From NCBI GenBank assembly GCA_002449555.1, contig DJXA01000137.1:1-21453 (forward strand): a DNA stretch of 21,453 nt, written 5' to 3'. Position 1 is the stretch's first letter. Every line of letters begins with the position of its first letter. This DNA comes from Atopobiaceae bacterium UBA7016. GTDB taxonomy: Bacteria; Actinomycetota; Coriobacteriia; Coriobacteriales; Atopobiaceae. Shown in pieces: positions 6,709-15,507 of this stretch. Made by a program: the position numbers and the translations under genes. A model generated the notes under the pieces. The model saw only the letters and a program-made list of their open reading frames with translations. It did no database searches and had not been told where the DNA came from.

Positions 6709-7755
6709 ATGTCACTTCTTGATACGCTCTTTGGAGAATACGATGGCGACCTCGCCATCGACCTGGGAACCGCAAACACGTTGGTGGCGGCTCGCGGCCA
6801 GGGCATCGTGCTGAACGAGCCCTCGGTCGTTGCCATCGACAAGAGCGAAGATCGCGTCCTCGCCGTAGGTGCCGACGCCAAGCGCATGATTGGCCGTACC
6901 CCCGGCTCCATCATTGCCGAGCGCCCGCTGAAGGACGGCGTCATCGCCGACTTCGACGTGACCGAGGTCATGCTCCGCTACTTCATCGAGAAGGCGCGCG
7001 GTTCGCGCCGCTATCCGTGGTCGCCGCGCCCGCGCGTCGTGGTGTGCGTCCCCTCGGGCGTCACGTCCGTGGAGAAGCGCGCCGTCTTCGAGGCAACCAT
7101 CTCGGCCGGCGCCCGCCAGGCCTACCTTATCGAGGAGCCCATGGCCGCGGCTATCGGCGCCGACCTGCCCATCGAGGACCCGACGGGCTCCATGGTGGTT
7201 GACATCGGTGGCGGCACCACCGAGGTGGCCGTCATCGCCATGGGCGGCATTGTCGTCTCGCAGTCCATCCGTACCGCGGGCGACGAGTTCGACCAGACCA
7301 TTCTTGAGCACGTGCGCGAGGCCTATAACCTTTCCATCGGCGAGCGCACGGCTGAGGACATCAAGATCAAGGTTGGCTCTGCGGCCCCGCTGGCTGAGGA
7401 GCTTGACGTCGAGGTCAACGGCCGTGACGTCATGAGCGGCCTGCCCAAGACCGTGCGCATCGAGAGCGAGGAGATTCGCCGCGCCCTCGACAAACCGCTC
7501 GACGCGGTGACCAAGGCCGTCAAGGACGCCCTTGACGTGACCCCGCCCGACCTGGCTTCCGACCTCATGTACTACGGCGTGCTCCTGACGGGCGGCGGTG
7601 GCCTGCTTCGCGGCCTTGACCAGCGCCTGCGCGAAGAGACGGGCGTGCCCGTCAACGTCAGCCCCACCGCGCTCGAGAACGTGGTTATTGGCTGCGCCAA
7701 GGTGCTCGAGGCTAATGCGCTTTCGGGCGGCTTCGTTCAGAGCTCGGCCTCGTAA
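6709..7755 (+). CDS. mreB: Rod shape-determining protein MreB (actin homologue)
   Basis: MreB forms ATP-dependent filaments under the membrane that direct lateral wall synthesis. From the ATG at 6709 the protein has 348 residues, the normal family length, and opens MSLLDTLFGEYDGDLAIDLG. The actin-fold phosphate 1 loop is DLGTANTLV, phosphate 2 is VDIGGGTTEVAV and the adenosine motif is LTGGGGLLRGLD. EEPMAAAIGA and TAGDEFDQTI are further MreB blocks. A GTG at 6691 in the same frame is possible, but the ATG is chosen because AGGAT/GGAAG lies at the right distance and the MreB homology begins there. It is the first gene of mreB-mreC-mreD-PBP2-rodA; the mreB stop codon overlaps the mreC ribosome binding site. 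I see no convincing promoter just upstream, so it may be read from the TPR or cyclophilin gene. Confidence 0.97.
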   Translation: MSLLDTLFGEYDGDLAIDLGTANTLVAARGQGIVLNEPSVVAIDKSEDRVLAVGADAKRMIGRTPGSIIAERPLKDGVIADFDVTEVMLRYFIEKARGSRRYPWSPRPRVVVCVPSGVTSVEKRAVFEATISAGARQAYLIEEPMAAAIGADLPIEDPTGSMVVDIGGGTTEVAVIAMGGIVVSQSIRTAGDEFDQTILEHVREAYNLSIGERTAEDIKIKVGSAAPLAEELDVEVNGRDVMSGLPKTVRIESEEIRRALDKPLDAVTKAVKDALDVTPPDLASDLMYYGVLLTGGGGLLRGLDQRLREETGVPVNVSPTALENVVIGCAKVLEANALSGGFVQSSAS

Positions 7756-7767
7756 GGAATCTTGCAC

Positions 7768-8760
7768 ATGCCGCTTACGGGCAAGGGAACCACATCACGA
7801 CAGGGAATCCGTCGCGGTGAGAAGCACACCGGAGGGCGTGCGCTCATCGTGGTGGTGTCCCTGTCGCTTTTGCTGCTGACGCTCGGCACGCGGGAAGGTC
7901 CTGCGGCCGTGCTCTCGGGTGCGCGGAGCGTCTTTCAGACGGTCACGATGCCGGTGCGCTATGTCGGCTCGCTCGTGACGGCGCCGTTTACGGCTGCCAG
8001 CAACATCATGGCTAACCTCACGACCGACCAAGAGACGCTTTCTGAGCTTCGCGCTGAGAACCAGCGCCTGGTTGCGCGCAATGCCGAGCTTGAGGAGGCC
8101 GCGCTTTCCACCGAGCGCCTCGAGGGCTTGCTCGAGCTGCAGAGTGCCTACAAGCTGACCTCCACGGGCGCGCGCATCATCTCGGGCTCGTCTGACTCGT
8201 GGTCAGCCACGGTGGTCATTGACAAGGGAACGTCCTCGGGCGTCGCGGTGGGCATGCCCGTCACCGACTCGGCCGGCGTCATCGGCCAGATCATCCAGTG
8301 CGGGCCCTCTACGTCGCTCGTGCGCCTCATCATCGACGAGAACTCGGGCGTTTCCGCCATGGTCCAGCAGAGCCGCGCCCAAGGCGTGCTGAAGGGCACG
8401 GCCACCGGCTCGTTGAGACTGACCCTCATCAGGACCGACCAGACCGTCGAAGTGGGCAACACCGTCGTGACCAGTGGCCTGGGCGGTGTGTTCCCAAAGG
8501 GACTGCCGCTGGGCAAGGTCGTGAGCGTCGAGAAGTCCGCTGGCGCGCTCTACTACGAGATCGTGGTCGAGCCGCTCTCCAACGCCGAGAGCCTCGAAGA
8601 GGTGCTCGTGATTACCGCAATCTCCGAGGAGCAGCGGGCCACGGCAGAGGACATCGCCGAGGCGGATGAGCAGGAGACGTCGGGCCTCACCAAGGACGAC
8701 GCGCTCAAGCCGCTTGAGATTACCGAAGACGAAGACGAGTCGACGGATTCCGACTGGTAG
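7768..8760 (+). CDS. mreC: Rod shape-determining protein MreC
   Basis: MreC is a membrane-anchored periplasmic-side scaffold that links MreB to PBP2 and activates it. The protein has 330 residues. It has a basic N-terminus, one transmembrane helix (ALIVVVSLSLLLLTLG, about residues 27-42), a coiled-coil (ETLSELRAENQRLVARNAEL) and the beta-rich MreC core with VIDKGTSSGVAVGMPV, GVIGQI and VTSGLGGVFPKGLPLG. The final 45 or so residues are acidic and low in complexity. The ATG at 7768 is chosen over an in-frame TTG at 7762 because AAGGAA (7754-7759), which overlaps the mreB stop, is 8 bases from the ATG but too close to the TTG. mreD follows after 13 bp. Confidence 0.96.
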   Translation: MPLTGKGTTSRQGIRRGEKHTGGRALIVVVSLSLLLLTLGTREGPAAVLSGARSVFQTVTMPVRYVGSLVTAPFTAASNIMANLTTDQETLSELRAENQRLVARNAELEEAALSTERLEGLLELQSAYKLTSTGARIISGSSDSWSATVVIDKGTSSGVAVGMPVTDSAGVIGQIIQCGPSTSLVRLIIDENSGVSAMVQQSRAQGVLKGTATGSLRLTLIRTDQTVEVGNTVVTSGLGGVFPKGLPLGKVVSVEKSAGALYYEIVVEPLSNAESLEEVLVITAISEEQRATAEDIAEADEQETSGLTKDDALKPLEITEDEDESTDSDW

Positions 8761-8773
8761 CAGGGGGGGTGCC

Positions 8774-9328
8774 ATGCAGGTAAATGATCGTAATCGCAAT
8801 AGACGAAACATCGGGCTGCTCGCGCTGATCGCCCTCGTGCTGCAGCTGGGCATTGCTCCCGCTATCACCATCGGGCAGGGCCACCCGAACTTCGCCTTTG
8901 TCTTTGCTGCCGTGGTGGCGCTTTCCATCGGCGGGCAGACCGGCGTGCTGGTCTCCTTCGTGGCAGGCCTGCTGGTAGACCTGTCGTCCACGGGTCCCAT
9001 CGGCCTTTCGGCGCTCTTGTTCTCCATCGCCTGCTACATTCTGGGCATGGAGGTGCGCGACCGCATTGCCGAAGAGCCGTCCATGACCCTCATTCCGTTT
9101 GCCGTCGCAGCCCTGTGCGTCTCGCTCTTCTACGCCATCGCGATGCTGCTCTTTGGCGAAAGCGAGTCGCTGCTTGAGGCCATCGTGTTCAGGGCTTTGC
9201 CCTCCACGCTGCTGACGATTCTTGGCTACGTGCCGTTTCTTCTGGTCATGGGCCGTGCGGGCGGCAGTGGCCTGCGCGGTGGCGTCACGGGCAAGCACCG
9301 TAGCCGCTATACGCTGGGAAACCGGTAG
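8774..9328 (+). CDS. mreD: Rod shape-determining protein MreD
   Basis: MreD is a small integral membrane partner of MreC in the elongasome. The 184-residue protein has five or six hydrophobic segments, starting with LLALIALVLQLGIAPAI and including FAFVFAAVVALSIGG and the MreD-typical stretch LSALLFSIACYILGMEVRDR. The same frame is open far upstream inside mreC, but the ATG at 8774 follows a G-rich ribosome binding site (GGGGGGG, 8763-8769) and gives the usual length. It ends in a basic tail. Identification rests on hydrophobicity and on gene order between mreC and PBP2, as MreD sequences are poorly conserved. Confidence 0.92.
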   Translation: MQVNDRNRNRRNIGLLALIALVLQLGIAPAITIGQGHPNFAFVFAAVVALSIGGQTGVLVSFVAGLLVDLSSTGPIGLSALLFSIACYILGMEVRDRIAEEPSMTLIPFAVAALCVSLFYAIAMLLFGESESLLEAIVFRALPSTLLTILGYVPFLLVMGRAGGSGLRGGVTGKHRSRYTLGNR

Positions 9329-9339
9329 GGTGGGGCCTC

Positions 9340-11370
9340 ATGTGGGTCGCCTTGGCCATAGTGGGAGCCGCGCTTGTCGTGGCGCTGGGCGTCGTGCTCT
9401 TCGTGCGGCGACGCCAGCTGCGTGACGCGTTCAAGCTCGACATCGGCAACGCCGTTCCGACGGCCGCGGGCGGCTCGGACACCTCCACCGAGACGGGGTT
9501 TCATCGCCGTCTGGTAGGCCTGCAGGTTTTCTCGGGAACCATCATCGGCGTGCTCATCGCGCGCCTGTGGTCTATGCAGCTGGTAGCCTCCGACGACTAT
9601 GCCCGCCAGGCAGAGTCTAACCGCACGAGGACCGTCACGACGTCGGCCCCGCGCGGCAGGATCTTAGACCGCAACGGCATCGAGCTGGTGACCAACCGCC
9701 CGTGCCTCGCGGTGTCGGCAGCCCCTGAGGTGGTTGACGACGAGGTTGAGATGCAGCTTCTGGCCAACCTCATCGGTATGCCCTACCTGGCGGTGCGCCG
9801 CAAGATCCAGAACCAAAACGAGGGCGCGCAGAGCAAGCGCACGGTTGCCGTAGACGTGTCGCGGCGTGTGGTTGCTTACATTGACGAGCACCCGTACCTC
9901 TTTGACGGCGTTGCGGTGGAGGAGCGCACGGAGCGCCTGTACCCCAACGGCAGCCTTGCGGCCCACGTACTGGGTTACACGGGCACCATCAGCCAGGAGG
10001 AACTGGAGTGGAGCGAGGACCCACGCAACACCGAGGGAATCAAGTACAGCGCCGGCGACATCGTGGGCCAGGCGGGCGTCGAGTATCAGTACGAAAGCGT
10101 GCTGCAGGGCATTCGTGGCGAGCAGGTGGTGTACGTCGACGCGTACGGCAGCGTGCTCGCAAGCTCTGCCTCCATCGAGCCCCAGAGCGGCTCTGACGTG
10201 GTGCTCACCATCGACTCGAAGGTCCAGCGCCAGGCGGAGGAGTCGCTCGCGCGCGTCATCAACGACATCCGCGCCGCGGGCAACAAGGAGTGCAACGCCG
10301 GCTGCGCGGTGGCCATGGACGTCACCAACGGCGAGATCATCGCGCTGGCGAGCGCGCCGACCTACAACCCGAGCGTCTTCACGGGCGGCATCTCCTACGA
10401 CGACTGGGAGCGGCTGAGCTCCGAGAGCAGCGCGAGCCCGCTCATGAACCGCGTCGTTTCGGGCCTGTATCCTTCGGCCTCCACCATCAAGCCCCTTGGC
10501 GCGCTCGCGGCGCTTGACTACAACATCGCGACCCCCGAGACGTCGTTCTACTGCTCGGGCTACTGGACGGGCTTCGGCGACGACTTCGGCCAGTACTGCT
10601 GGGACCACTACGGCCACGGCGGGATGAACCTCCAGACGGGCATCACCTACTCCTGCGACGTCGTCTTCTACGAGATCGGCAAGGGCTTCTACGTCTCTGA
10701 CACCCCCGAGGGCCTGCAGGCCACGTACCGCGCGTGGGGTCTGGGTTCAGAGACGGGCGTGGACCTGCCGTCCGAGGAGGCTGGCCGCGTTCCCGACGCC
10801 GAGTGGAAGTGGAACTACTGGGATACTGAGCCCGACGACGTGCGCCAGTGGCAGGGCGGCGACAGCACCAACCTCTCCATCGGACAGGGCGACATCCTGG
10901 TCACGCCGCTGCAGATGTGCTGCGTCTATGCGGGCCTGGCCACGCGCGGCACCATGTGGCGTCCACACGTGCTGAAGAGCGTTCGCTCGTCCACGGGTTC
11001 GGGCACGGTCATCGAGCACAGCCCCGAGATCACGCGCTCCGTGAGCGAGGACAGCTCGGCGTTTGACCTGGTCCAGCGCGGCCTTGAGGGTGTTATCTAC
11101 GAGGAGTCCGCGGCGCAGGCCGAGCACTTCACCAACATGTCCGAGACCGTCGCGGGAAAGACCGGCACGGCGGAGCGCGCCGGCCGTGAGCCGACGGGCT
11201 GGTTCATCGCGTTTGTGCCCAGCGACCAGCCCAAGTACGCCATTGCCTCGCTCGTCGAGCAGGGCGGCTACGGCAGCTCTTCGGCCATGTACGTGGTGCG
11301 CGACATCATGGGTGCCATCTATAACGAACCCGACACCTCTGAGGCCGTCGACGAGACGGGCGCGAGGTAG
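9340..11370 (+). CDS. mrdA: Penicillin-binding protein 2, class B transpeptidase of the elongasome
   Basis: This transpeptidase cross-links new lateral-wall peptidoglycan together with RodA. In the 676-residue protein the pedestal (dimerisation) domain starts at APRGRILDRNG, and the catalytic domain carries SxxK as Ser381-Thr-Ile-Lys384, the SxD form Ser438-Cys-Asp440 that is normal for PBP2, and Lys607-Thr-Gly609. The region FYCSGYWTG...YCWDHYGHG is typical of the family. Two hydrophobic segments precede the pedestal domain: residues 2-22, ending in RRR, and about 58-78 (GLQVFSGTIIGVLIARLWSM). Most class B PBPs have only one. The start is set by position after mreD (11-bp gap) and the G-rich GTGGGG, which is a mediocre ribosome binding site, so a later start that removes the extra segment is possible. 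The symbol follows E. coli usage. Confidence 0.95.
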   Translation: MWVALAIVGAALVVALGVVLFVRRRQLRDAFKLDIGNAVPTAAGGSDTSTETGFHRRLVGLQVFSGTIIGVLIARLWSMQLVASDDYARQAESNRTRTVTTSAPRGRILDRNGIELVTNRPCLAVSAAPEVVDDEVEMQLLANLIGMPYLAVRRKIQNQNEGAQSKRTVAVDVSRRVVAYIDEHPYLFDGVAVEERTERLYPNGSLAAHVLGYTGTISQEELEWSEDPRNTEGIKYSAGDIVGQAGVEYQYESVLQGIRGEQVVYVDAYGSVLASSASIEPQSGSDVVLTIDSKVQRQAEESLARVINDIRAAGNKECNAGCAVAMDVTNGEIIALASAPTYNPSVFTGGISYDDWERLSSESSASPLMNRVVSGLYPSASTIKPLGALAALDYNIATPETSFYCSGYWTGFGDDFGQYCWDHYGHGGMNLQTGITYSCDVVFYEIGKGFYVSDTPEGLQATYRAWGLGSETGVDLPSEEAGRVPDAEWKWNYWDTEPDDVRQWQGGDSTNLSIGQGDILVTPLQMCCVYAGLATRGTMWRPHVLKSVRSSTGSGTVIEHSPEITRSVSEDSSAFDLVQRGLEGVIYEESAAQAEHFTNMSETVAGKTGTAERAGREPTGWFIAFVPSDQPKYAIASLVEQGGYGSSSAMYVVRDIMGAIYNEPDTSEAVDETGAR

Positions 11371-11385
11371 CTGAAAGGAGGAGCC

Positions 11386-12597
11386 ATGCCTGCAAGCGAT
11401 CTGACGAGCTCACCAGCGCAGCGGCCCCTCGGTGGGGCCAAGGGACAGGGCGAGGCGCAGGTACAGCGCCGCAGCCACACGACGCTGGGCGACCTGTTCT
11501 ATCTGCCGCAGCTGATCCCGGCGCTTTTGCTCATCACGTTTGGCGCCGTCGTCATGTGGTCCGCGTCGCTCAACATCCAGGCCGCAGACTTCAAGCGGCA
11601 TATGATCGGCATCGTGCTGGGCCTCGTCATCATGTGGTTTGTGCGCGCGTACGACTACCGCGCCTTTGCCAACATGTCCACAGCACTCTTCGTGTTCGAC
11701 TGCCTGTTGATGGTGCTGCCACGTATCCCAGGCCTTGGTCTGTCCGAGAACGGCATCACGGGCTGGGTGCGTGTGCCGCTCTTACGCATCTCGTTCCAGC
11801 CATCTGAGGTGAGCAAGATCGTGACCATCTTCCTCATCTCGTCGCTGGGCGCGCAGTACAACGGTCGTATTGAAACGCTGCGCGACTACGTCAAGCTGTG
11901 CGCGATCCTGTGCGTGCCGTTCTTGCTCATCCTCGTGCAGCCCGACCTGGGTACCGGTCTCATCGTGTTGGTGGTGGGCGCCTCCATCATCATCGTCTCG
12001 GGAGCGCGCCCCAGCTGGGTGTGGGTCACCATTGGCATGATCGTGGCCGTGGCGGCCCTAGCCATCGTCACGTCCATGACGCCAGGGTTGCCGCACGTGC
12101 TGAAGGATTACCAGCTCAACCGATTAATCGTGTTCGTCGACCCATCGGTTGACCCCGGCGGAAGTGGCTACAACCTGCAGCAGGCCAAGATCGCGGTGGG
12201 TTCGGGCGGCCTGTTCGGCAAGGGCATCGGCAACGCGAGCCAGTCAGGCACGGGCTTTCTGCCCGAGGCACAGACCGACTTCGTCTTCGCGCTGCTCTCT
12301 GAGGAGTTTGGCTTCGTGGGCTCAGCCGGCGTGCTTCTGCTGTTTGGCTGGATGATCTTCTCCACCATCACGCTTGCGCAGCGCATGGAGCAGCCGTTTG
12401 CCAAGCTCGTGCTGGCGGGCATCGCCACCATGTGGTCATTCCAGGTGCTGCAGGAAGCAGGCATGTGCATCGGCATCATGCCCATTACGGGCATCCCTTT
12501 GCCGTTCATCAGCTACGGCTCGACCTCCATGGTCATTCACTGCACGGCCGTTGGCATCGTGCAGTCGGTATGGCATCATCGCACCAAGGCGGCCTAG
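11386..12597 (+). CDS. rodA: Peptidoglycan glycosyltransferase RodA (SEDS family)
   Basis: RodA polymerises lipid II into glycan strands during elongation, in complex with PBP2. The 403-residue protein has about ten transmembrane segments after a cytoplasmic N-terminal tail of about 40 residues. SEDS signatures include ITGWVRVPLLRISFQPSEVSK, LVQPDLGTG, VDPSVDPGGSGYNLQQAKIA, GSGGLFGKGIG, FLPEAQTDF and LPFISYGSTSM. Asp298 in the TDF motif is probably the conserved catalytic aspartate; that mapping is from memory of the family. GAAAGGAGGAG ends five bases before the ATG, the strongest ribosome binding site of the operon. Placement right after PBP2, with a 15-bp gap, supports RodA rather than FtsW. 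Confidence 0.97.
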   Translation: MPASDLTSSPAQRPLGGAKGQGEAQVQRRSHTTLGDLFYLPQLIPALLLITFGAVVMWSASLNIQAADFKRHMIGIVLGLVIMWFVRAYDYRAFANMSTALFVFDCLLMVLPRIPGLGLSENGITGWVRVPLLRISFQPSEVSKIVTIFLISSLGAQYNGRIETLRDYVKLCAILCVPFLLILVQPDLGTGLIVLVVGASIIIVSGARPSWVWVTIGMIVAVAALAIVTSMTPGLPHVLKDYQLNRLIVFVDPSVDPGGSGYNLQQAKIAVGSGGLFGKGIGNASQSGTGFLPEAQTDFVFALLSEEFGFVGSAGVLLLFGWMIFSTITLAQRMEQPFAKLVLAGIATMWSFQVLQEAGMCIGIMPITGIPLPFISYGSTSMVIHCTAVGIVQSVWHHRTKAA

Positions 12598-12643
12598 TCC
12601 GCGGGGCTTTGCGCCACGTGCGGTGGGCAGTAGGGAGTACGTC

Positions 12644-13627
12644 ATGGCAAGTTCCGGCAAGGTGTCGATGAGCCAGGTAATGGAAGTCCTGAATTCGGGC
12701 AAGGACGCTGATCTGCAGCGTATCGAGCCCGTGCGCGTCGACATCTACGTTGACGCGCAGGCCTCGCGTGGCCTGGTTGAGGCCATCCGAGACGCCTTTC
12801 TGCCCGAGCAGGTAACCTCACAGGTGAATGCTGCACTTCTGGCTGAGACCACCAAGGCGCCCGTCGTACGACCGGACCTCTGTGTCATCGTGGGCGGCGG
12901 CTCTGACGACGCCGTGCGCGACGCTGCCAGCACCTATGCGTATCTGGGCGTGCCGGTGGCCATCGTCGCGGAGTCCGTCCTGGATGCGCCTGAGCCGCAC
13001 CTGAACGAGGCGCTCATGCGTCTGGTGAGCGTAGCTGCGTCGTCGGACTATCCGACACTGCTTGCGCGCCTCGCGCGCTGGATGGTAAGCACCAGCGAGA
13101 AGAGCACGGCGATGGCCGCCAGCTTCCCGTTCTGCCGCAAGGCGAAGGTGGCGCAGCTGATCAAAACGTATGCGAGCCAAAACGCCGCCATTGGCGCCAA
13201 GGGCTCGTCTGGCAGGTCTGACGTGTCCGTGATGACGTCAAACCAGGCGAAGCTCGCGCTGGAGATTGCGGCGGCCTACGGTCGCCCGCTGACACTCGAG
13301 CGCGCGCAGGAGCTGGCAGGCGTGGTGAGCGCGGGTGTGGGATATCGCACGTTTGCGCGCGGCGCGTCCAAGTTTGTGCCCGGCATGGGCTGGGCCATCA
13401 ACGCGGGCGTGGGGTACGTGGGCACGATGGCCACGGCCAACGCCATCGCGGCTCATTTCGAGCGTCTGGACGCGGGCGCGAAGGCACTGCCGCGCGTCCG
13501 TGCGCTTCTAGGCACGGTTGCCGGTGCGCTTCCGGCGGTTGGCGAGGCAGTGGCGCGCGTGGTCGTGGAGGCAAACGCCGCGAGCACGCGTGCGCTGGGT
13601 TCCGGCACGGAGGGAGGAGAACGTTGA
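12644..13627 (+). CDS. DUF697-domain protein of unknown function
   Basis: From the ATG at 12644, with GGGAG at 12633-12637, the protein has 327 residues. The frame is open further upstream inside rodA, but that part has no ribosome binding site and overlaps a conserved gene. Residues 1 to about 150 look like an alpha/beta domain with a glycine-rich segment, LCVIVGGGSDDAVRDAA, and no Walker A motif. The C-terminal part, with YRTFARGASKFVPGMGWAINAGVGYVGTMATANA, matches the pattern of DUF697, a helical, probably membrane-associated domain often attached to GTPases. Here no GTPase motifs are present. Its stop overlaps the TTG start of the radical SAM gene by 4 bases, so the two are translationally coupled. 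The function is unknown. Confidence 0.85.
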   Translation: MASSGKVSMSQVMEVLNSGKDADLQRIEPVRVDIYVDAQASRGLVEAIRDAFLPEQVTSQVNAALLAETTKAPVVRPDLCVIVGGGSDDAVRDAASTYAYLGVPVAIVAESVLDAPEPHLNEALMRLVSVAASSDYPTLLARLARWMVSTSEKSTAMAASFPFCRKAKVAQLIKTYASQNAAIGAKGSSGRSDVSVMTSNQAKLALEIAAAYGRPLTLERAQELAGVVSAGVGYRTFARGASKFVPGMGWAINAGVGYVGTMATANAIAAHFERLDAGAKALPRVRALLGTVAGALPAVGEAVARVVVEANAASTRALGSGTEGGER

Positions 13628-15507
13628 GGCTCCCGAGGCAAGACCGCTATGCGGAGCTCGAGCCGCTGCTCGCAAAGGTCGAGCATCCGGCTCGCTACCT
13701 TGATCACGAATGGGGTGCCGTCGAGCAACAGGACGGCCCCTTTCATGTGTGCATGATTTACGCGGATGCGTACGAGGTGGGGCAGCCCAACCTCGGCATC
13801 GCCATCCTGTACAACGAGCTCAACGCGGCTGAGGGTATCTCGTGCGAGCGCTGCTACCTGCCGTGGGTTGACATGTCGGCGCTCATGCGCGAGGCCGGCG
13901 TGCCGCTGCTCTCGCTTGAGACGTCGTCGCCCGTGGCGTCGTTTGACGTGGTGGGCTTTACGCTTGCGCATGAGATGATCGCCACCAACATCGTCGAGAC
14001 CCTTGACCTGGCGGGCATTCCCATCCGCGCGGAGGACCGCGACGAGGACGACGCCATCATCTTTGCAGGCGGCCCCTCGGCATGGAACTGCGAGCCGCTG
14101 TGCGCCATGTTCGACGCGGTGCTGCTCGGCGATGGCGAAGGCGAGATCGTGGAGGCCGCGCAGGCCGTGCGTGACGCCCGCGCTGCTGGCGCGACGCGCG
14201 CGGAGGTGCTGAAGGCGCTCTCTAAGGTGCGGGGCGTGTACGTGCCCTCGCTTTACGACGTGGTGGTTGACGAGACGTCTACGCGCTGGGGCTATGCGGT
14301 GCCGAAGCCTGGTGCCGACGTGCCCGAGGTGGTCTACAAGCGCTGTATTCCCGACCTGTCGGTGACGGACCCCGTTCCGCAGAAGATGGTGCCATACATG
14401 GGCATCGTGCAGGACCGTCTGGCCATCGAGGTGCTGCGCGGGTGCGCCCGTGGCTGCCGCTTCTGCCAGGCCGGCATGACGTATCGTCCCGTGCGCGAGC
14501 GTCCGCTCGAGCAGGTGGTTGATGCGGCTGAGCAGGGCCTGCGTACCACGGGATACGACGAGGTTTCGCTTTCGTCGCTCTCCACGACGGATCACTCGCA
14601 GTGCGAGCAGATCCTACTTCGGCTGGACGAGCGTTTGCGTGGCAAGGGCGTGCGCGTCTCCATTCCGTCGCAGCGCCTTGACTCCTTTGGCGTCGACATG
14701 GCGGCAGCCGTCTCTGGCTCGCGCCGTGGCGGCCTCACCTTTGCGCCCGAGGCCGGAACGCAGCGTCTGCGCGACGTCATCAACAAGAACGTGACGGAGG
14801 ACGACCTCGAGCGTGCGGCACGCAACGCCTTCGAGCTGGGCTGGCGTCGCATGAAGCTGTACTTCATGATGGGCCTTCCTACCGAGACAGACGACGACGT
14901 GCTGGCCATTACGGCTGCGGCGCGCCGCGTGTTGGAGATTGGTCGCGAGGTGGTGGGACGCGGCTACAAGAGCGGCGTCTCCGTCTCAGTGAGCGTCTCG
15001 GTGTTCGTGCCGAAGTGCTTCACGCCGTTCCAGTGGTGCGGGCAGCTTCCCATCGACGAGGTCAGGCGCCGCCAGGACCTCATGATTCGTGCCAACCGTG
15101 ACCGCGACATCCACATCTCCTACCACGACGCGCAGGTGTCGGTGGTGGAGGCCGCGCTCTCCAAGATGGGTCGCGCCGGCTTCGAGCTGGTGTACGGTGC
15201 CTGGCAGCGTGGCTGCCGCTTCGACGCGTGGACTGACCAGTTCAAGTACGAGCAGTGGCTTGAGGCGGGCCGTGCGATGGGCATCGACCTTGAGGAGCTG
15301 GCGGCCGAGCCGTACGACCTTGAGGCGCGCCTGCCGTGGGAGCACACCTCGCCGGGTGTCTCCAAGGGCTTCCTGAAGCGCGAATGGCGCCGTGCGGCCG
15401 AGGGCGTGACCACGTCCGACTGCACGATGACGAGCTGCGTGGGCTGCGGCGTGTGTCCGGCCCTGGGCGTCGACAACCACATTGAAGGTGATCGCCATGG
15501 CCGATGA
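13624..15507 (+). CDS. B12-binding-type radical SAM protein, TIGR03960 family
   Basis: This 627-residue enzyme should cleave S-adenosylmethionine at a [4Fe-4S] cluster; its substrate is unknown. The N-terminal 230 or so residues resemble a cobalamin-binding-like domain (IYADAYEVGQPNLGIAILYN, FAGGPSAWNCEPL, LLGDGEGEI). The radical SAM motif is Cys274-x3-Cys278-x2-Cys281 in RGCARGCRFCQAG, followed by SLSSLSTTDHS and FVPKCFTPFQW. The C-terminus has a second cysteine group, Cys600-x4-Cys605-x2-Cys608-x2-Cys611, possibly another iron-sulfur site. The TTG start is supported by GGAGGGAGGAG just upstream and by the 4-base overlap with the DUF697 gene. In many bacteria this family sits beside the DUF2344 protein and upstream of rplU, as here, which hints at a role in RNA or ribosome modification (inference). 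Confidence 0.92.
   Translation: MRLPRQDRYAELEPLLAKVEHPARYLDHEWGAVEQQDGPFHVCMIYADAYEVGQPNLGIAILYNELNAAEGISCERCYLPWVDMSALMREAGVPLLSLETSSPVASFDVVGFTLAHEMIATNIVETLDLAGIPIRAEDRDEDDAIIFAGGPSAWNCEPLCAMFDAVLLGDGEGEIVEAAQAVRDARAAGATRAEVLKALSKVRGVYVPSLYDVVVDETSTRWGYAVPKPGADVPEVVYKRCIPDLSVTDPVPQKMVPYMGIVQDRLAIEVLRGCARGCRFCQAGMTYRPVRERPLEQVVDAAEQGLRTTGYDEVSLSSLSTTDHSQCEQILLRLDERLRGKGVRVSIPSQRLDSFGVDMAAAVSGSRRGGLTFAPEAGTQRLRDVINKNVTEDDLERAARNAFELGWRRMKLYFMMGLPTETDDDVLAITAAARRVLEIGREVVGRGYKSGVSVSVSVSVFVPKCFTPFQWCGQLPIDEVRRRQDLMIRANRDRDIHISYHDAQVSVVEAALSKMGRAGFELVYGAWQRGCRFDAWTDQFKYEQWLEAGRAMGIDLEELAAEPYDLEARLPWEHTSPGVSKGFLKREWRRAAEGVTTSDCTMTSCVGCGVCPALGVDNHIEGDRHGR

Noticed and set aside
10651..10659. SCD in place of SxN in the PBP2 active site, at first taken as a defect
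   Set aside because: An SxD motif is normal for the PBP2 subfamily, including that of E. coli.
12374..12643. Upstream extension of the DUF697 frame into rodA
   Set aside because: It overlaps the conserved C-terminus of RodA in another frame, while a good ribosome binding site and ATG occur at 12644.
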